Source: Chitinophaga sp. CF418 (GTDB taxonomy: Bacteria; Bacteroidota; Bacteroidia; Chitinophagales; Chitinophagaceae). Taken from it: a stretch of DNA of 64,000 nt. Position numbers and translations under genes: made by a program. Positions 14,325 to 23,174 of the stretch are shown piece by piece. The notes beneath the pieces are model-generated. The model worked only from the letters and a program-made list of their open reading frames with translations. It was not told where the DNA came from and made no database searches. The stretch spans positions 868,001-932,000 of the forward strand of contig NZ_FRCN01000001.1 of assembly GCF_900142925.1 (NCBI RefSeq), given 5' to 3'. Position 1 is the first letter of the stretch. Each line of letters opens with the position of its first letter.

Positions 14325-15959
14325 TTAGTTTGGATAACCAGGATTCTGTGCCAGGTTTACATTGTTAGCGCGCTGGTTCTGAGGTATCGCGAATAATGTT
14401 CTGAAGCCTTCTGTCGCCTTGTGATCCCACCAGGTAGCAGTAGTGAATTTGTCCCAACGGATCAACACCTGACGGCGATACCCCTCGAAGATGAATTCAC
14501 GGCCAATTTCTGCCAGCAGTTCGTCCATGGTCAGTGTAGTGGTGGTATATTTGTGTGCGTCCCATACTTTCTTATCAAAAGCACGCTGCCGAACAACATT
14601 TATCAGGTCTACAGCTTCCTGAGTAGCTACCCCGCCATTCTTGCGCATCAACGCCTCTGCTTTCGCATAGTATACCCATGATAAGCGATATACTGCCCAA
14701 TCAGTACTTCTGTAGTGAGGATCTTTCATTGAGCCCAGTTTGTATTTATTAAAACGTACACCACTGTTTTCTTCACCCTCTGTCATATTGGAGACAGTGC
14801 TATTTGCTTTATTTCTCTGGATGTTGTCTACAAATACCAGTTGCTCGCCATCGTATTCGTTACCGGTAGTGATAACAGGTATTGTGTCCGCACTGTCATA
14901 TTCCCATTGCGGACCTTCCAGTATCCATTCCTTTTTGCGTTTATCTGCAGCATCAAATGTGGTGTATACACCAGGAATAACCACTACGCCATCATTACCA
15001 TTACGATCGTTTCCATTGATCTTACCCTGTACGAAGTGATAGAAATCACCGGTCCATGATGGAGTGAAGTCAGAGATCTGAAAATCGTAGGCAATCGAAA
15101 AAATGTTCTCTTTGGCGATATTGCTGTTATCGGGAGCATAGGTATCAATCAGGTTCGTATCAAGTGCCAGTCCACCATTTACCCCACCGGCTCCACCATG
15201 AATCAGATTATCGGCTGCAGCAATACAATCATCCCAACGCGCGGTACCTGACCATTTTTCTGCATTCAGGTACAGTTCCACCAGCATCGCATAAGCACCC
15301 TCTTTAGACATACGGCCCAATAACGCTTTAGACAAATGAGGCGCTTTATCTATGTTATCTTTGATCTCCTTTTCAACAAATTCGAATACTTCCTTCCGAG
15401 TAGCAGTAGCAGGGCTGGTTGGCTCACCTACTTTAGTGATGATAGGTACATTACCCCAGAGGTCCATGATGCGGAGATAATGGAAAGCACGCAATAATCT
15501 CAGTTCGGAAGTATATCCGTCCTTTTCTGTCTGTGTTAGTCCCATAGCACTTGCATCACGCTTCTCTAGATTTTCAATTGCGGTGGTACAAAAACCAGTT
15601 CCCACCCACACTAACCTCCAACAATCTCTTATTGGACCATCATCAACAGTCCAGGTATGATAGTGCAGGCGGATCCAGTTACCACCATCATAACCATGAC
15701 GTCCTTTCTGAGGCCAGGCCAGCTGGTCAGCTGACAGTTCACTTAATCTCCACCAACCATTCTGCCCCGAGGGTGTGATCCATGCATTGGCATGCGTGTA
15801 TGGTCTCAATACGGCAGATATTACTTCATTCTTATTATTATAGAATTCATCTGTCGCGATCTGATCGTATAAATTTTCCGACAGATCTGTACAGCTGTTT
15901 GCTAAAACAGGCAGTAAGGCCAGCGCTACATATGTAGCTATTTTTCTAAATTGTTTCAT
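14325..15959 (-). CDS. SusD/RagB family outer-membrane lipoprotein
   Basis: The 544-residue protein has a lipoprotein signal with lipobox LANSC, so Cys23 is probably lipidated. The mature part shows the SusD helical TPR scaffold: RDCWRLVWVGTGFCTTAIE, LRAFHYLRIMDLWGNVPII and the C-terminal NLAQNPGYPN. SusD proteins bind glycans at the cell surface as the lid over the SusC channel. It lies 19 bp downstream of the SusC gene in the same operon. No enzyme gene is attached directly, so the ligand is unknown. All expected domains are present. Confidence 0.93.
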   Translation of the reverse strand: MKQFRKIATYVALALLPVLANSCTDLSENLYDQIATDEFYNNKNEVISAVLRPYTHANAWITPSGQNGWWRLSELSADQLAWPQKGRHGYDGGNWIRLHYHTWTVDDGPIRDCWRLVWVGTGFCTTAIENLEKRDASAMGLTQTEKDGYTSELRLLRAFHYLRIMDLWGNVPIITKVGEPTSPATATRKEVFEFVEKEIKDNIDKAPHLSKALLGRMSKEGAYAMLVELYLNAEKWSGTARWDDCIAAADNLIHGGAGGVNGGLALDTNLIDTYAPDNSNIAKENIFSIAYDFQISDFTPSWTGDFYHFVQGKINGNDRNGNDGVVVIPGVYTTFDAADKRKKEWILEGPQWEYDSADTIPVITTGNEYDGEQLVFVDNIQRNKANSTVSNMTEGEENSGVRFNKYKLGSMKDPHYRSTDWAVYRLSWVYYAKAEALMRKNGGVATQEAVDLINVVRQRAFDKKVWDAHKYTTTTLTMDELLAEIGREFIFEGYRRQVLIRWDKFTTATWWDHKATEGFRTLFAIPQNQRANNVNLAQNPGYPN

Positions 15960-15978
15960 TCCCTAATCTTTTAATTTT

Positions 15979-18951
15979 TTAGAAGCCTACATTAAGACCA
16001 AACATGAATGATCTTGTGCTCATGTAAGGAGTACGGTTATCACTGTTGTTCAAAGCATCGATACCTGGGTTCAGGCCGGTGTCTTTAATGAAGTCAGGAT
16101 CATTACCGGAATATCCTGTAATAGTAGCCAGGTTACCGCCGGTGAAGTAGATTCTCATGTTGTGGATGTACTTGTTGCCTTTGAAAGGAACATTGTAGCC
16201 CAGTGTTACCTCATCCAGTTTCATATAACCGCCATTCTCGATATAGTAGCTGGAATACTGATAACCATCTTTCAGTGCAGCATGTTTGGTAAATGCTGAG
16301 TGCAATACGTTGTTGGGCAGCTGTTTTTTAGTACCATAGAACATCTCCATAGTGTTCAGCACCTGATATCCCATGCGGCCACGCATGAACACACGGAAGT
16401 CCCAGTTTTTATATTTAAAGCTATTGGTCACTGACAGGTAATACTTAGGAATAGCGTTTCCGATCACAGCGAAATCTGTTTCACTGTTTAGCTGATCAGC
16501 AGATGCTTTTGTCCCATCTTTTTTGTAGAACTGCCACAGGCCATCTTGTGTTAAACCAGCGAAACGTTTGCCATAGAAGTTGCCAAGCTTACCACCTTCA
16601 TAGGTGCGGATAGCGTAACCCAATGCTCCAAATCCACCGATGCCAGCATACTCTTTGAAAGTGGCTTTGTATAGACTGCTGGAAAATTTCTCAAGCTTCG
16701 TTGTGGCAGTGCTGAAAGCCACATCGGTACTCCAGCGGAAATCTTTCATGTCAACATTTATGGAATTGATGGTAATCTCAAACCCATTTGATTTTAGCGT
16801 ACCTACGTTTGCATAAACGTTATCTGTTACAAAGGGAGGCAACTGAGCTGTAAATGATTCAAGCACGTCTGAAGTCTTACGGGTAAAGACATCAACCGAA
16901 CCAGTTAAACGACCTCTGAGGAAACCATAATCCACACCCACGTTCAACTCAGCCTTTTTCTCCCATTTAAGATCAGGATTAGGGTTCTTGTTAGGACCAT
17001 ATGTCTGGCGCCATACACCATCCGGGTTGATATAGTTACCACCGGTTCCCATTGTCACCAGAGAGCTATAGTTATTAATACCAGAGTTACCTGTCACACC
17101 ATAACCAGCCCTTAATTTCAACTGATCGATGAATGTTACATCACTCATGAAAGACTCTTCTTTCATATTCCAACCAGCGGAGATTGCCGGGAAGTTACCC
17201 CATTTGTTATTGGCACCAAAGCGGGAAGAACCTTCACGACGCAGAATTGCGGACAACATGTATTTTGTGCCGAATGCATAGTTTACTCTTCCGAAGAATG
17301 CTACAAGGGTATTATCATTTTTGTAGCTACCCATGCCCGCTTTACCAAGTTTCAACTGGTTACCAGCATTCAGGTTATTTTCCTCGAACCTATCATTCAC
17401 AAAACCGTAGTTATTAGCATTGAAACCCTGATTTACTTCATAACGATAGCTGTAACCACCAATTGCGGTAATGTTATGCTTGTTATTGAGGCTGATGTTA
17501 TATTCTATAGTTGGTTCCAAGGCATATTTATTAGACATCTCATTGTTCTGGGAAGCATACCCGGACCCCTGATAGCTTTCTTTAGACAGTTCTGAAGCAA
17601 GATCAGCGTATGCACCGTCAGTCCAGCTATCACGTTGCAGGGAACCAAACAGCGACGCTTTTAGACCTTTGATGAGGTCCAGTGTTACTTTAGCATCACC
17701 GGAAGTAGTCTGTTGCTGACGCATGTTGGTTTGCTGATACAGACGGGCCAGTTCATTGGTGCTGGTTGTTTCGAAGTACCAGGAACCATCTGCATTATAT
17801 GGAGAATAAGTAGGCTGGAATGCATAATATCCCGCCAGGTTACCACCATCTGTCAAACGGTTAGCTTTATTAAAGTTAGTGGCTAAGTTGATCTGAGTAG
17901 TCAAACGGTCATTCAGTCCCTTTGAGACAATACTCAGACGGCCACCATACTGACGACGTGCATTCTCTTTCAGTATACCTTCCAGATTCTGGTAGTACAT
18001 ACTTGCGCGGTAAGTGGAATTTTCATTACCACCAGACACTGCCAGGTTGTGATATTGGGAAAGATTTGCATGGTCTACCAGCAGATCTACGAAATCGGTT
18101 CTGTGTCCTTTATCTTCTGCAACAATTTCACCACTTGCAATTTTAGCAGCAAATTCATCAGCAGTTAGAAAATCAGGCCTGCGTTGTACATATTCCTTAC
18201 GGAAATAAGTATTGTAATCTACGCGGGCAGGACCTTTTCTACCTCGTTTAGTGGTTACCAGGATTACACCACCATTTGCCTGTGTACCATATATCGCAGC
18301 AGCAGAGCCATCTTTCAGTACAGAGATAGATTCGATATCATCCTGTTGCAACAGATCAAGGTTACCATTTGGAATACCATCAATTACGACTAACGGCGAC
18401 AGAGAACCTGTTAAAGATGTAACGCCACGTAACTGAATAGCCACGCCGGTATTAGGGTTGGTACCACCCAGACGGGAGATCTGCAGACCAGCTACTTTAC
18501 CCTGTACCAGGTCGAGCGCATTACGTGCACCACTCTGTCTGAAATCTTCAGCAGTAATGGAAGTAACAGCGGAAGTTACTTCTGATTTTTTCTGCGTGCC
18601 ATATCCTACTACCACTACATCTTTTAGTGCAGTAACATCTGCAGATAAACTAACATTCGTTGTTCCGGAAGCAGTGATAGGCAGTTCCTCTCTTTTGTAA
18701 CCAACAAATGTAAAAATCAATGTAGTAGCACCTTGTGGCGCTTCCAGCTTATAACTTCCGTCGGGACCTGTTTGTGTTCCCTTAGTGGAACCTTTGACCT
18801 GTACTGTAACACCAGGTAAGGGAGTATTTCCCGGAGTCTCTGTGACTTTACCGGTGATAATTCGGGATTGGGAAAATGCAACCAGCGACAGGAGTAGCAT
18901 CCATAGGCTGTGTAGAGATACCCGAGAAAGAAATGAGAATCCTCTCTTCAT
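15979..18951 (-). CDS. SusC/RagA family TonB-linked outer-membrane transporter
   Basis: The 990-residue protein has a signal peptide, a carboxypeptidase-regulatory-like domain (GKVTETPGNTPLPGVTVQVKG, residues about 30-115), a TonB-box-like segment with VVVGYGTQKKSEVTSAV, a plug domain, and a beta barrel to the C-terminal Phe. SusC proteins import oligosaccharides or peptides through the outer membrane using TonB energy. It lacks an STN domain, so is not coupled to a sigma/FecR switch, unlike the SusC at 23175. It is followed by its SusD partner. The leader upstream (18979-19193) holds four hairpin-forming repeats that may act in regulation. Confidence 0.94.
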   Translation of the reverse strand: MKRGFSFLSRVSLHSLWMLLLSLVAFSQSRIITGKVTETPGNTPLPGVTVQVKGSTKGTQTGPDGSYKLEAPQGATTLIFTFVGYKREELPITASGTTNVSLSADVTALKDVVVVGYGTQKKSEVTSAVTSITAEDFRQSGARNALDLVQGKVAGLQISRLGGTNPNTGVAIQLRGVTSLTGSLSPLVVIDGIPNGNLDLLQQDDIESISVLKDGSAAAIYGTQANGGVILVTTKRGRKGPARVDYNTYFRKEYVQRRPDFLTADEFAAKIASGEIVAEDKGHRTDFVDLLVDHANLSQYHNLAVSGGNENSTYRASMYYQNLEGILKENARRQYGGRLSIVSKGLNDRLTTQINLATNFNKANRLTDGGNLAGYYAFQPTYSPYNADGSWYFETTSTNELARLYQQTNMRQQQTTSGDAKVTLDLIKGLKASLFGSLQRDSWTDGAYADLASELSKESYQGSGYASQNNEMSNKYALEPTIEYNISLNNKHNITAIGGYSYRYEVNQGFNANNYGFVNDRFEENNLNAGNQLKLGKAGMGSYKNDNTLVAFFGRVNYAFGTKYMLSAILRREGSSRFGANNKWGNFPAISAGWNMKEESFMSDVTFIDQLKLRAGYGVTGNSGINNYSSLVTMGTGGNYINPDGVWRQTYGPNKNPNPDLKWEKKAELNVGVDYGFLRGRLTGSVDVFTRKTSDVLESFTAQLPPFVTDNVYANVGTLKSNGFEITINSINVDMKDFRWSTDVAFSTATTKLEKFSSSLYKATFKEYAGIGGFGALGYAIRTYEGGKLGNFYGKRFAGLTQDGLWQFYKKDGTKASADQLNSETDFAVIGNAIPKYYLSVTNSFKYKNWDFRVFMRGRMGYQVLNTMEMFYGTKKQLPNNVLHSAFTKHAALKDGYQYSSYYIENGGYMKLDEVTLGYNVPFKGNKYIHNMRIYFTGGNLATITGYSGNDPDFIKDTGLNPGIDALNNSDNRTPYMSTRSFMFGLNVGF

Positions 18952-18978
18952 ATACTTAAATTTTGGTATTAGGCTAAC

Positions 18979-19193
18979 TGTTGCGACAATAACATCCTGT
19001 TACGCTCCCTGCCCTTTGCAGCGGAGGTTTAAATGTTATGACAATAAGTTTCCGTTACACTCCCTGCATCTGCAGTGGAGGTTCAAATGTTACGACAATA
19101 AAGTCCTGTTACGCTCTCTGCATCTGCAGCGAGGTTTAAATGTTACGGCAATAAAGTCTTGTTACGCTCGCTGCACTGCAGCGAAGGTGTAAA
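18979..19193 (-). repeat. Four tandem 53-55 bp hairpin repeats in the SusC leader
   Basis: Four units run 18979-19033, 19034-19087, 19088-19140 and 19141-19193. Each begins TGTTRYGRCAATAA, has a GTTACRCTC block and ends GAGGTTTAAA or close to it. Each has a central palindrome around CTGCA/TGCAG; in unit 4 it is CGCTGCA-C-TGCAGCG. Unit 1 keeps the stem (CTGC/GCAG) although its loop changed to CCTTT. They begin 28 bp upstream of the SusC start on the minus strand, so they would lie in the 5' leader or promoter. Confidence 0.75.
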
Positions 19194-19205
19194 TAGAGAT
19201 CCCAA

Positions 19206-19237
19206 AACGAAAGCAGGAGGTTGCGCCTGTTTTCGTT
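19206..19237 (-). terminator. Hairpin upstream of SusC leader repeats
   Basis: AACGAAAGCAGG (19206-19217) and CCTGTTTTCGTT (19226-19237) pair over 12 bp with one G-T mismatch and an 8-base loop. It may end transcription coming from the DinB gene at 19837, or be part of the SusC leader. Confidence 0.45.
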
Positions 19238-19644
19238 CCTGGCGATTCTGGTTTTAGTAAGTAAAAAGGCTTTTGTAAATGAATTAATAAGTTCAATAGT
19301 TCTATAACGTCAGCTCTGGACAAACAACGCCCGCATTTAGCGTATCTGTCCCCTTTTTCATTACGTTTAAATTCCTGATTACGTCAGAATAATTCCCTGG
19401 ATAGCTACATACAGATTAAGTAAAATCGATTTAGCAATCTGAGGTAAAAATAGAGAACTTTTTAACAAAGTGAAATGGAAACAGGGGGTTTTGATTTACG
19501 TTAACAATGTTTAATGTTCATTAACAATTAATGCATTATAAGAATCATGCCAGTGAGCAAACATAGATCTGTCAACAATTTTATCTTGTGACCAGGTGCT
19601 TTATTTTTTAGTAGTTAAGCTCAATAATTATTGGCCGACAGATG

Positions 19645-19836
19645 AAAGCTTCCATCAGTTTTTGGCAGTATCTTATGAAGTAACAAACAATAAAAACCAA
19701 TTACAGACCTTTAAACTTCCTATCAGTTTTGAGAGTATGCTACCTGATGGCCAGAACGATAAAAAGCAGTCAGTGGCCATTAAACTTTATATCAGTTTTT
19801 GTGAACATTAATCAGACAACAAACAATAAAAAGTAA
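19645..19836. repeat. Three diverged ~68-bp tandem repeats
   Basis: The block ATCAGTTTT recurs at about 19654, 19722 and 19791, spaced 68-69 bp. AACAAACAATAAAAA recurs at 19682 and 19818, with a diverged form between. Units abut the stop of the DinB gene at 19837. The wider stretch 19238-19644 is AT-rich and shows no gene. Confidence 0.5.
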
Positions 19837-20340
19837 TTATGGATTAACAAGTGTTTTTGCAGTTACTAACAACTGGCCAGTGTGCCGCATGGTATGTTCC
19901 GCTGCATGAAATAACAGCCCCATTACTGTAGAGGGCAATTGCTTTCTGCCTACTCCGCGGAAATCAGTCAGACTATTTTCATCTGTAACTTTTAAAGTGG
20001 TAATAGCTGCTGCTATCTGTACATCCAGTGCATTCAACAGGCCGCTGATTGTCACAACCGCTGCCTGCTTACCTTCTTCTGCCAGATAGCCCAGCTGTGC
20101 AACCGACAATGGCTGTCCTGCTGCATACGTGAACAACCTATCCAGCACTCCGGTGATATGCTGCAGATGAAATCCTACTGATGCCACTCCTGCAGGTTGC
20201 TGCCATAGTAAGGTCTCAGGAAAATTTTCCATCAGCGCATGTATCTCTTCCTGCGCCTGTAACAGTGTGTGTGCCACAGGTTGCAGCAAGGCGGGAATTC
20301 CTTCTACCGGTCCACGCATCCATACTTCGGGTTGTTTCAT
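19837..20340 (-). CDS. DinB family protein
   Basis: The 167-residue protein is a second DinB-like four-helix protein, unrelated in detail to that at 12421. Candidate metal ligands are His in VGFHLQHITGVLDR and HAAEHTMRHTGQLL, the latter being the strongly conserved C-terminal helix. It starts 28 bp downstream of the sialidase-like gene and is probably co-transcribed with it. The activity is unknown; thiol transfer is typical of the superfamily. Nothing connects it mechanistically to glycan use. Confidence 0.85.
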   Translation of the reverse strand: MKQPEVWMRGPVEGIPALLQPVAHTLLQAQEEIHALMENFPETLLWQQPAGVASVGFHLQHITGVLDRLFTYAAGQPLSVAQLGYLAEEGKQAAVVTISGLLNALDVQIAAAITTLKVTDENSLTDFRGVGRKQLPSTVMGLLFHAAEHTMRHTGQLLVTAKTLVNP

Positions 20341-20368
20341 GATGATATCAGGTTTAAAAGATCAATAC

Positions 20369-21409
20369 TCATTTCTTTCCCAGCTTCAACACCACATGTT
20401 TAATATTCTCACGATTGTACGTATAAGTAATATGTAACAGTCCGTCTTTAGTCTGGATAACAGCCGGGTAGCTAAACTCCCCTTTGGGCTGTTTCACCAG
20501 TTCATACACATCGTTCCAGTGTTCCCCATCTTTTGATACCGCCACCCGCAGTTCATTTCTTCCCAGCCACCAGTCTTTACCGGCTATGGCTGGATTATAT
20601 ACCAGCACCTGAAGGCCCTTCCGCGTGGTCACAGCATCAATACCGGAATTGGGGTTCTTGATACGCTGCCTGGTCAGGGGCGACCAGGTCTGCCCATTAT
20701 CATCCGACCAGGTCTGGACAATCACATTCTGACGGCTCCTGCATACCATTTGCAGGCGATTTCCGGCATGGAACAGTATCGAGGGCTGTATTACCCCAAA
20801 TGTATCGCAATCTATCGCTATACGCTTCCAATTATGCCCTGTACTGTCTGAAACCTCCATATGTATAAGCCATTGTTTCTCGTCCAGACTTTCTGTACTG
20901 GAAGGATGAAGAATACTGCCATCTGCCAGTTGCACCGGTTTATTTTTGATCGGTCCCAGGATATCGTCCGGCAACCGTTCAGCGGGAGACCAGGTATGGC
21001 CGTTGTCAGTGCTGGATTGCATGAGCCCCCACCATTCACGGGGATTAGGCCCTACTTTATAGAACAAAAGTATCCTGCCGGCGTGGGTGGTGAGCAATAC
21101 CGGGTTCCAGGCGGCATACCGGGTGGAATCATTCACAATGCCGGTGGCGACAATAACCGGTGCAGACCACGTCCCCTTCTGAAAACGGGAAGTATAAATA
21201 CAAACATCAGGTGCGCTTTCCCTGCTGCCTCCAAACCAGGCTGCCAGGAGTTCCCCTCCCGGCAGTTCCGTAATGGTGGACGCATGGGCCGCCGGTACGG
21301 GCGGGTGCTGCATGATAAATTCGTCCGTTACCAGTACCGCTTTCTGCTGCGCTGATGCCCGCAATAATAAGGCGATGACCAGCCCGGCTGTGAGAAGATA
21401 TCTTTTCAT
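20369..21409 (-). CDS. Sialidase-like BNR-repeat secreted enzyme
   Basis: The 346-residue protein has a signal peptide (LTAGLVIALLLRASAQ) and a six-bladed propeller fold of the BNR/sialidase type. Asp-box motifs are visible: SSTDNGHTWS, VSDSTGHNWK, WSDDNGQTWS and VSKDGEHWND. ELPGGELLAAWFGGSRE matches the BNR_2 subfamily, where an Arg/Glu region lies near the active site. It may be an exo-alpha-sialidase or a related glycoside hydrolase; the family is not resolved without a search. A strong terminator separates it from the SusCD genes, so it may have its own promoter, although the locus suggests a joint role in glycan breakdown. Confidence 0.75.
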   Translation of the reverse strand: MKRYLLTAGLVIALLLRASAQQKAVLVTDEFIMQHPPVPAAHASTITELPGGELLAAWFGGSRESAPDVCIYTSRFQKGTWSAPVIVATGIVNDSTRYAAWNPVLLTTHAGRILLFYKVGPNPREWWGLMQSSTDNGHTWSPAERLPDDILGPIKNKPVQLADGSILHPSSTESLDEKQWLIHMEVSDSTGHNWKRIAIDCDTFGVIQPSILFHAGNRLQMVCRSRQNVIVQTWSDDNGQTWSPLTRQRIKNPNSGIDAVTTRKGLQVLVYNPAIAGKDWWLGRNELRVAVSKDGEHWNDVYELVKQPKGEFSYPAVIQTKDGLLHITYTYNRENIKHVVLKLGKK

Positions 21410-21430
21410 TGTACGCTGCTATAAAATTGA

Positions 21431-21479
21431 CAAGGCCACAAAGATAACAATGTCTGCCATTGTTAGCTTTGTGGCCTTG
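21431..21479 (-). terminator. Long terminator between SusD and sialidase genes
   Basis: CAAGGCCACAAAG (21431-21443) pairs with CTTTGTGGCCTTG (21467-21479), extended inward by ATAACAATG/CATTGTTAG with minor mismatch. It follows the SusD stop by 37 bp on the minus strand. Confidence 0.75.
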
Positions 21480-21515
21480 CCCCCCATCTAAATTATAATT
21501 CTTAAAGCCTGTCTG

Positions 21516-23138
21516 TTATTCTTTCATCCAGAAGATTTTTGCGTCACGTTTATCTTTTGCTCTCACTACATCATCATAGCTGCTGTTATAAGCTACCTCA
21601 CTTGCAGGATAAAGGAACCTGGTAGGAGGCATTTCATAACCAGCCCGTGGTGCAGGAACTGTATATACCTGCGGATAACCGGTGCGGCGCCATTCAGCCC
21701 ACGCTTGTCTTGCCTGCAGCACGTTAAAATGCAGCCATTTCTGTGTCCAGATTTTTGCAAGCTTCGTATTGGAATCACCCGAATAAGCAATAGAAGGCTG
21801 CGTCAGGAACTGGCTGATTGTGATCGATGATGGCATTGTCAACCCTTCGCGGTTATTAGGGTTCTGGTTATACAGGAAATTTATGAATGCGATCGCCTGA
21901 CGAATACCCAGTTCATAGCTGGCCTGCGCGGTACCGCCTGTCAGTCCCCAACGTTCGAACGCCTCTGCTTTCAGGAAGTTCACCTCAGAAGCAGACATAT
22001 AAATACCCGGCAGCTTACCATTGGTCAGGAAAGTAGTGGAGTCATATATTGCAAAATAAGTGAGACTGTCACCCTGGAGAATTGCGGTGTTGTTCATCGC
22101 AACGTACTCCTTGTTAGGTTTCCCTTCCTTAGTGGTATTCTTGTCAAACATAAACGGAATACGGGGATCATTTGATGGTTTCATTACCGTATTCAGCATA
22201 TAATCGGGTGCAATCTGCCCTCTGATCTCTGTGAATGAAGCCATTGGTGTATTCGTATAGTTTGTCAGCTGATACAATAATATATCAGTACTTGCAGGGC
22301 TATAGTTCTCACCCACTCCATCTCCGTCCACCAGCGGATAGAGGATCGGATTTGCCAGGATCTCCTGTATTTCTGTTCTTGCTCTTGCTTCATCCACATC
22401 GGAAATACGCATCAGATAGCGCAGACGGATCGAATTCACATAACGGCGCCATTTATCGATACTTCCTTTCATCAGGTAATCCTGCGCACTGAAAGACGCA
22501 GTTGCAATTGCATTTGGTGTAGTACCGGTAAACCAGTCAGCAACATCCTTCAGACCGATCAGTACTGTATCGTACAGTTCCTTCTGATCCTGAAATTTTG
22601 CATTTGAAATGGTATTATTTATATCCAGTGATCCAGCCTCTGTGTAAGGAATATCTCCAAACATATCGATCATCTGTGCGGTCTGGTCCAGCAGCAATGC
22701 CTTTCCTGCCATCATGAAGATCTGGAAGTTCGGGCGCTCATCAAGTGGCAGGTTACTGTACAACCGCTGCATGGTACGATACTGAGCCACAACTCCATTA
22801 CCTGTATTATAGTTCAGGTCAGTACCCTGATTACTTGGAGTGTAATAGTCATTCCACAGATCCTGCACAGGACCGGCAGGCTGAAGATATCTATCCTCCT
22901 TGGTGTCCAGTGTAGCTGTCTGGCAAAATGCAGCAATCATTGGAAGAGCAATCGTACGCATTTCCGTATAGTTAGGTCTTGCGCGGTTATTATCCTCTAT
23001 GGATGAAAATAATTTCTCAATAGTAGGATTAGTTGTCTTGTCAGGATCAACGTAGTAATCATCAAGCTGGCTTTTGCAACCTACCATACCAATGGCAAGG
23101 GCGGCGAAATAACCTATGTTTATTAATGTTTTCTTCAT
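21516..23138 (-). CDS. SusD-like_2 family outer-membrane lipoprotein
   Basis: From ATG 23138 (MKKTLINIGYF) the protein is 540 residues with lipobox GMVGC; a start 7 codons earlier is possible. It belongs to the SusD-like_2 branch: TIEKLFSSIEDNNRARPNY and AAFCQTATLDTKEDRYLQ are typical, as is ALLLDQTAQMIDMFGDIPY. It is expected to cap the SusC at 23175, whose stop is 36 bp upstream. SusD-like_2 proteins often go with loci for peptides or host-type glycans, but the ligand cannot be deduced. It is the last gene before a strong terminator. Confidence 0.92.
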   Translation of the reverse strand: MKKTLINIGYFAALAIGMVGCKSQLDDYYVDPDKTTNPTIEKLFSSIEDNNRARPNYTEMRTIALPMIAAFCQTATLDTKEDRYLQPAGPVQDLWNDYYTPSNQGTDLNYNTGNGVVAQYRTMQRLYSNLPLDERPNFQIFMMAGKALLLDQTAQMIDMFGDIPYTEAGSLDINNTISNAKFQDQKELYDTVLIGLKDVADWFTGTTPNAIATASFSAQDYLMKGSIDKWRRYVNSIRLRYLMRISDVDEARARTEIQEILANPILYPLVDGDGVGENYSPASTDILLYQLTNYTNTPMASFTEIRGQIAPDYMLNTVMKPSNDPRIPFMFDKNTTKEGKPNKEYVAMNNTAILQGDSLTYFAIYDSTTFLTNGKLPGIYMSASEVNFLKAEAFERWGLTGGTAQASYELGIRQAIAFINFLYNQNPNNREGLTMPSSITISQFLTQPSIAYSGDSNTKLAKIWTQKWLHFNVLQARQAWAEWRRTGYPQVYTVPAPRAGYEMPPTRFLYPASEVAYNSSYDDVVRAKDKRDAKIFWMKE

Positions 23139-23174
23139 AATCATAACTGTTTGTAGCAAGTCACAATAAATTAA

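Noticed and set aside
18979..19193. CRISPR array.
   Set aside because: Units are 53-55 bp with diverged internal sequence and no spacers, with no cas gene nearby; they are tandem repeats.
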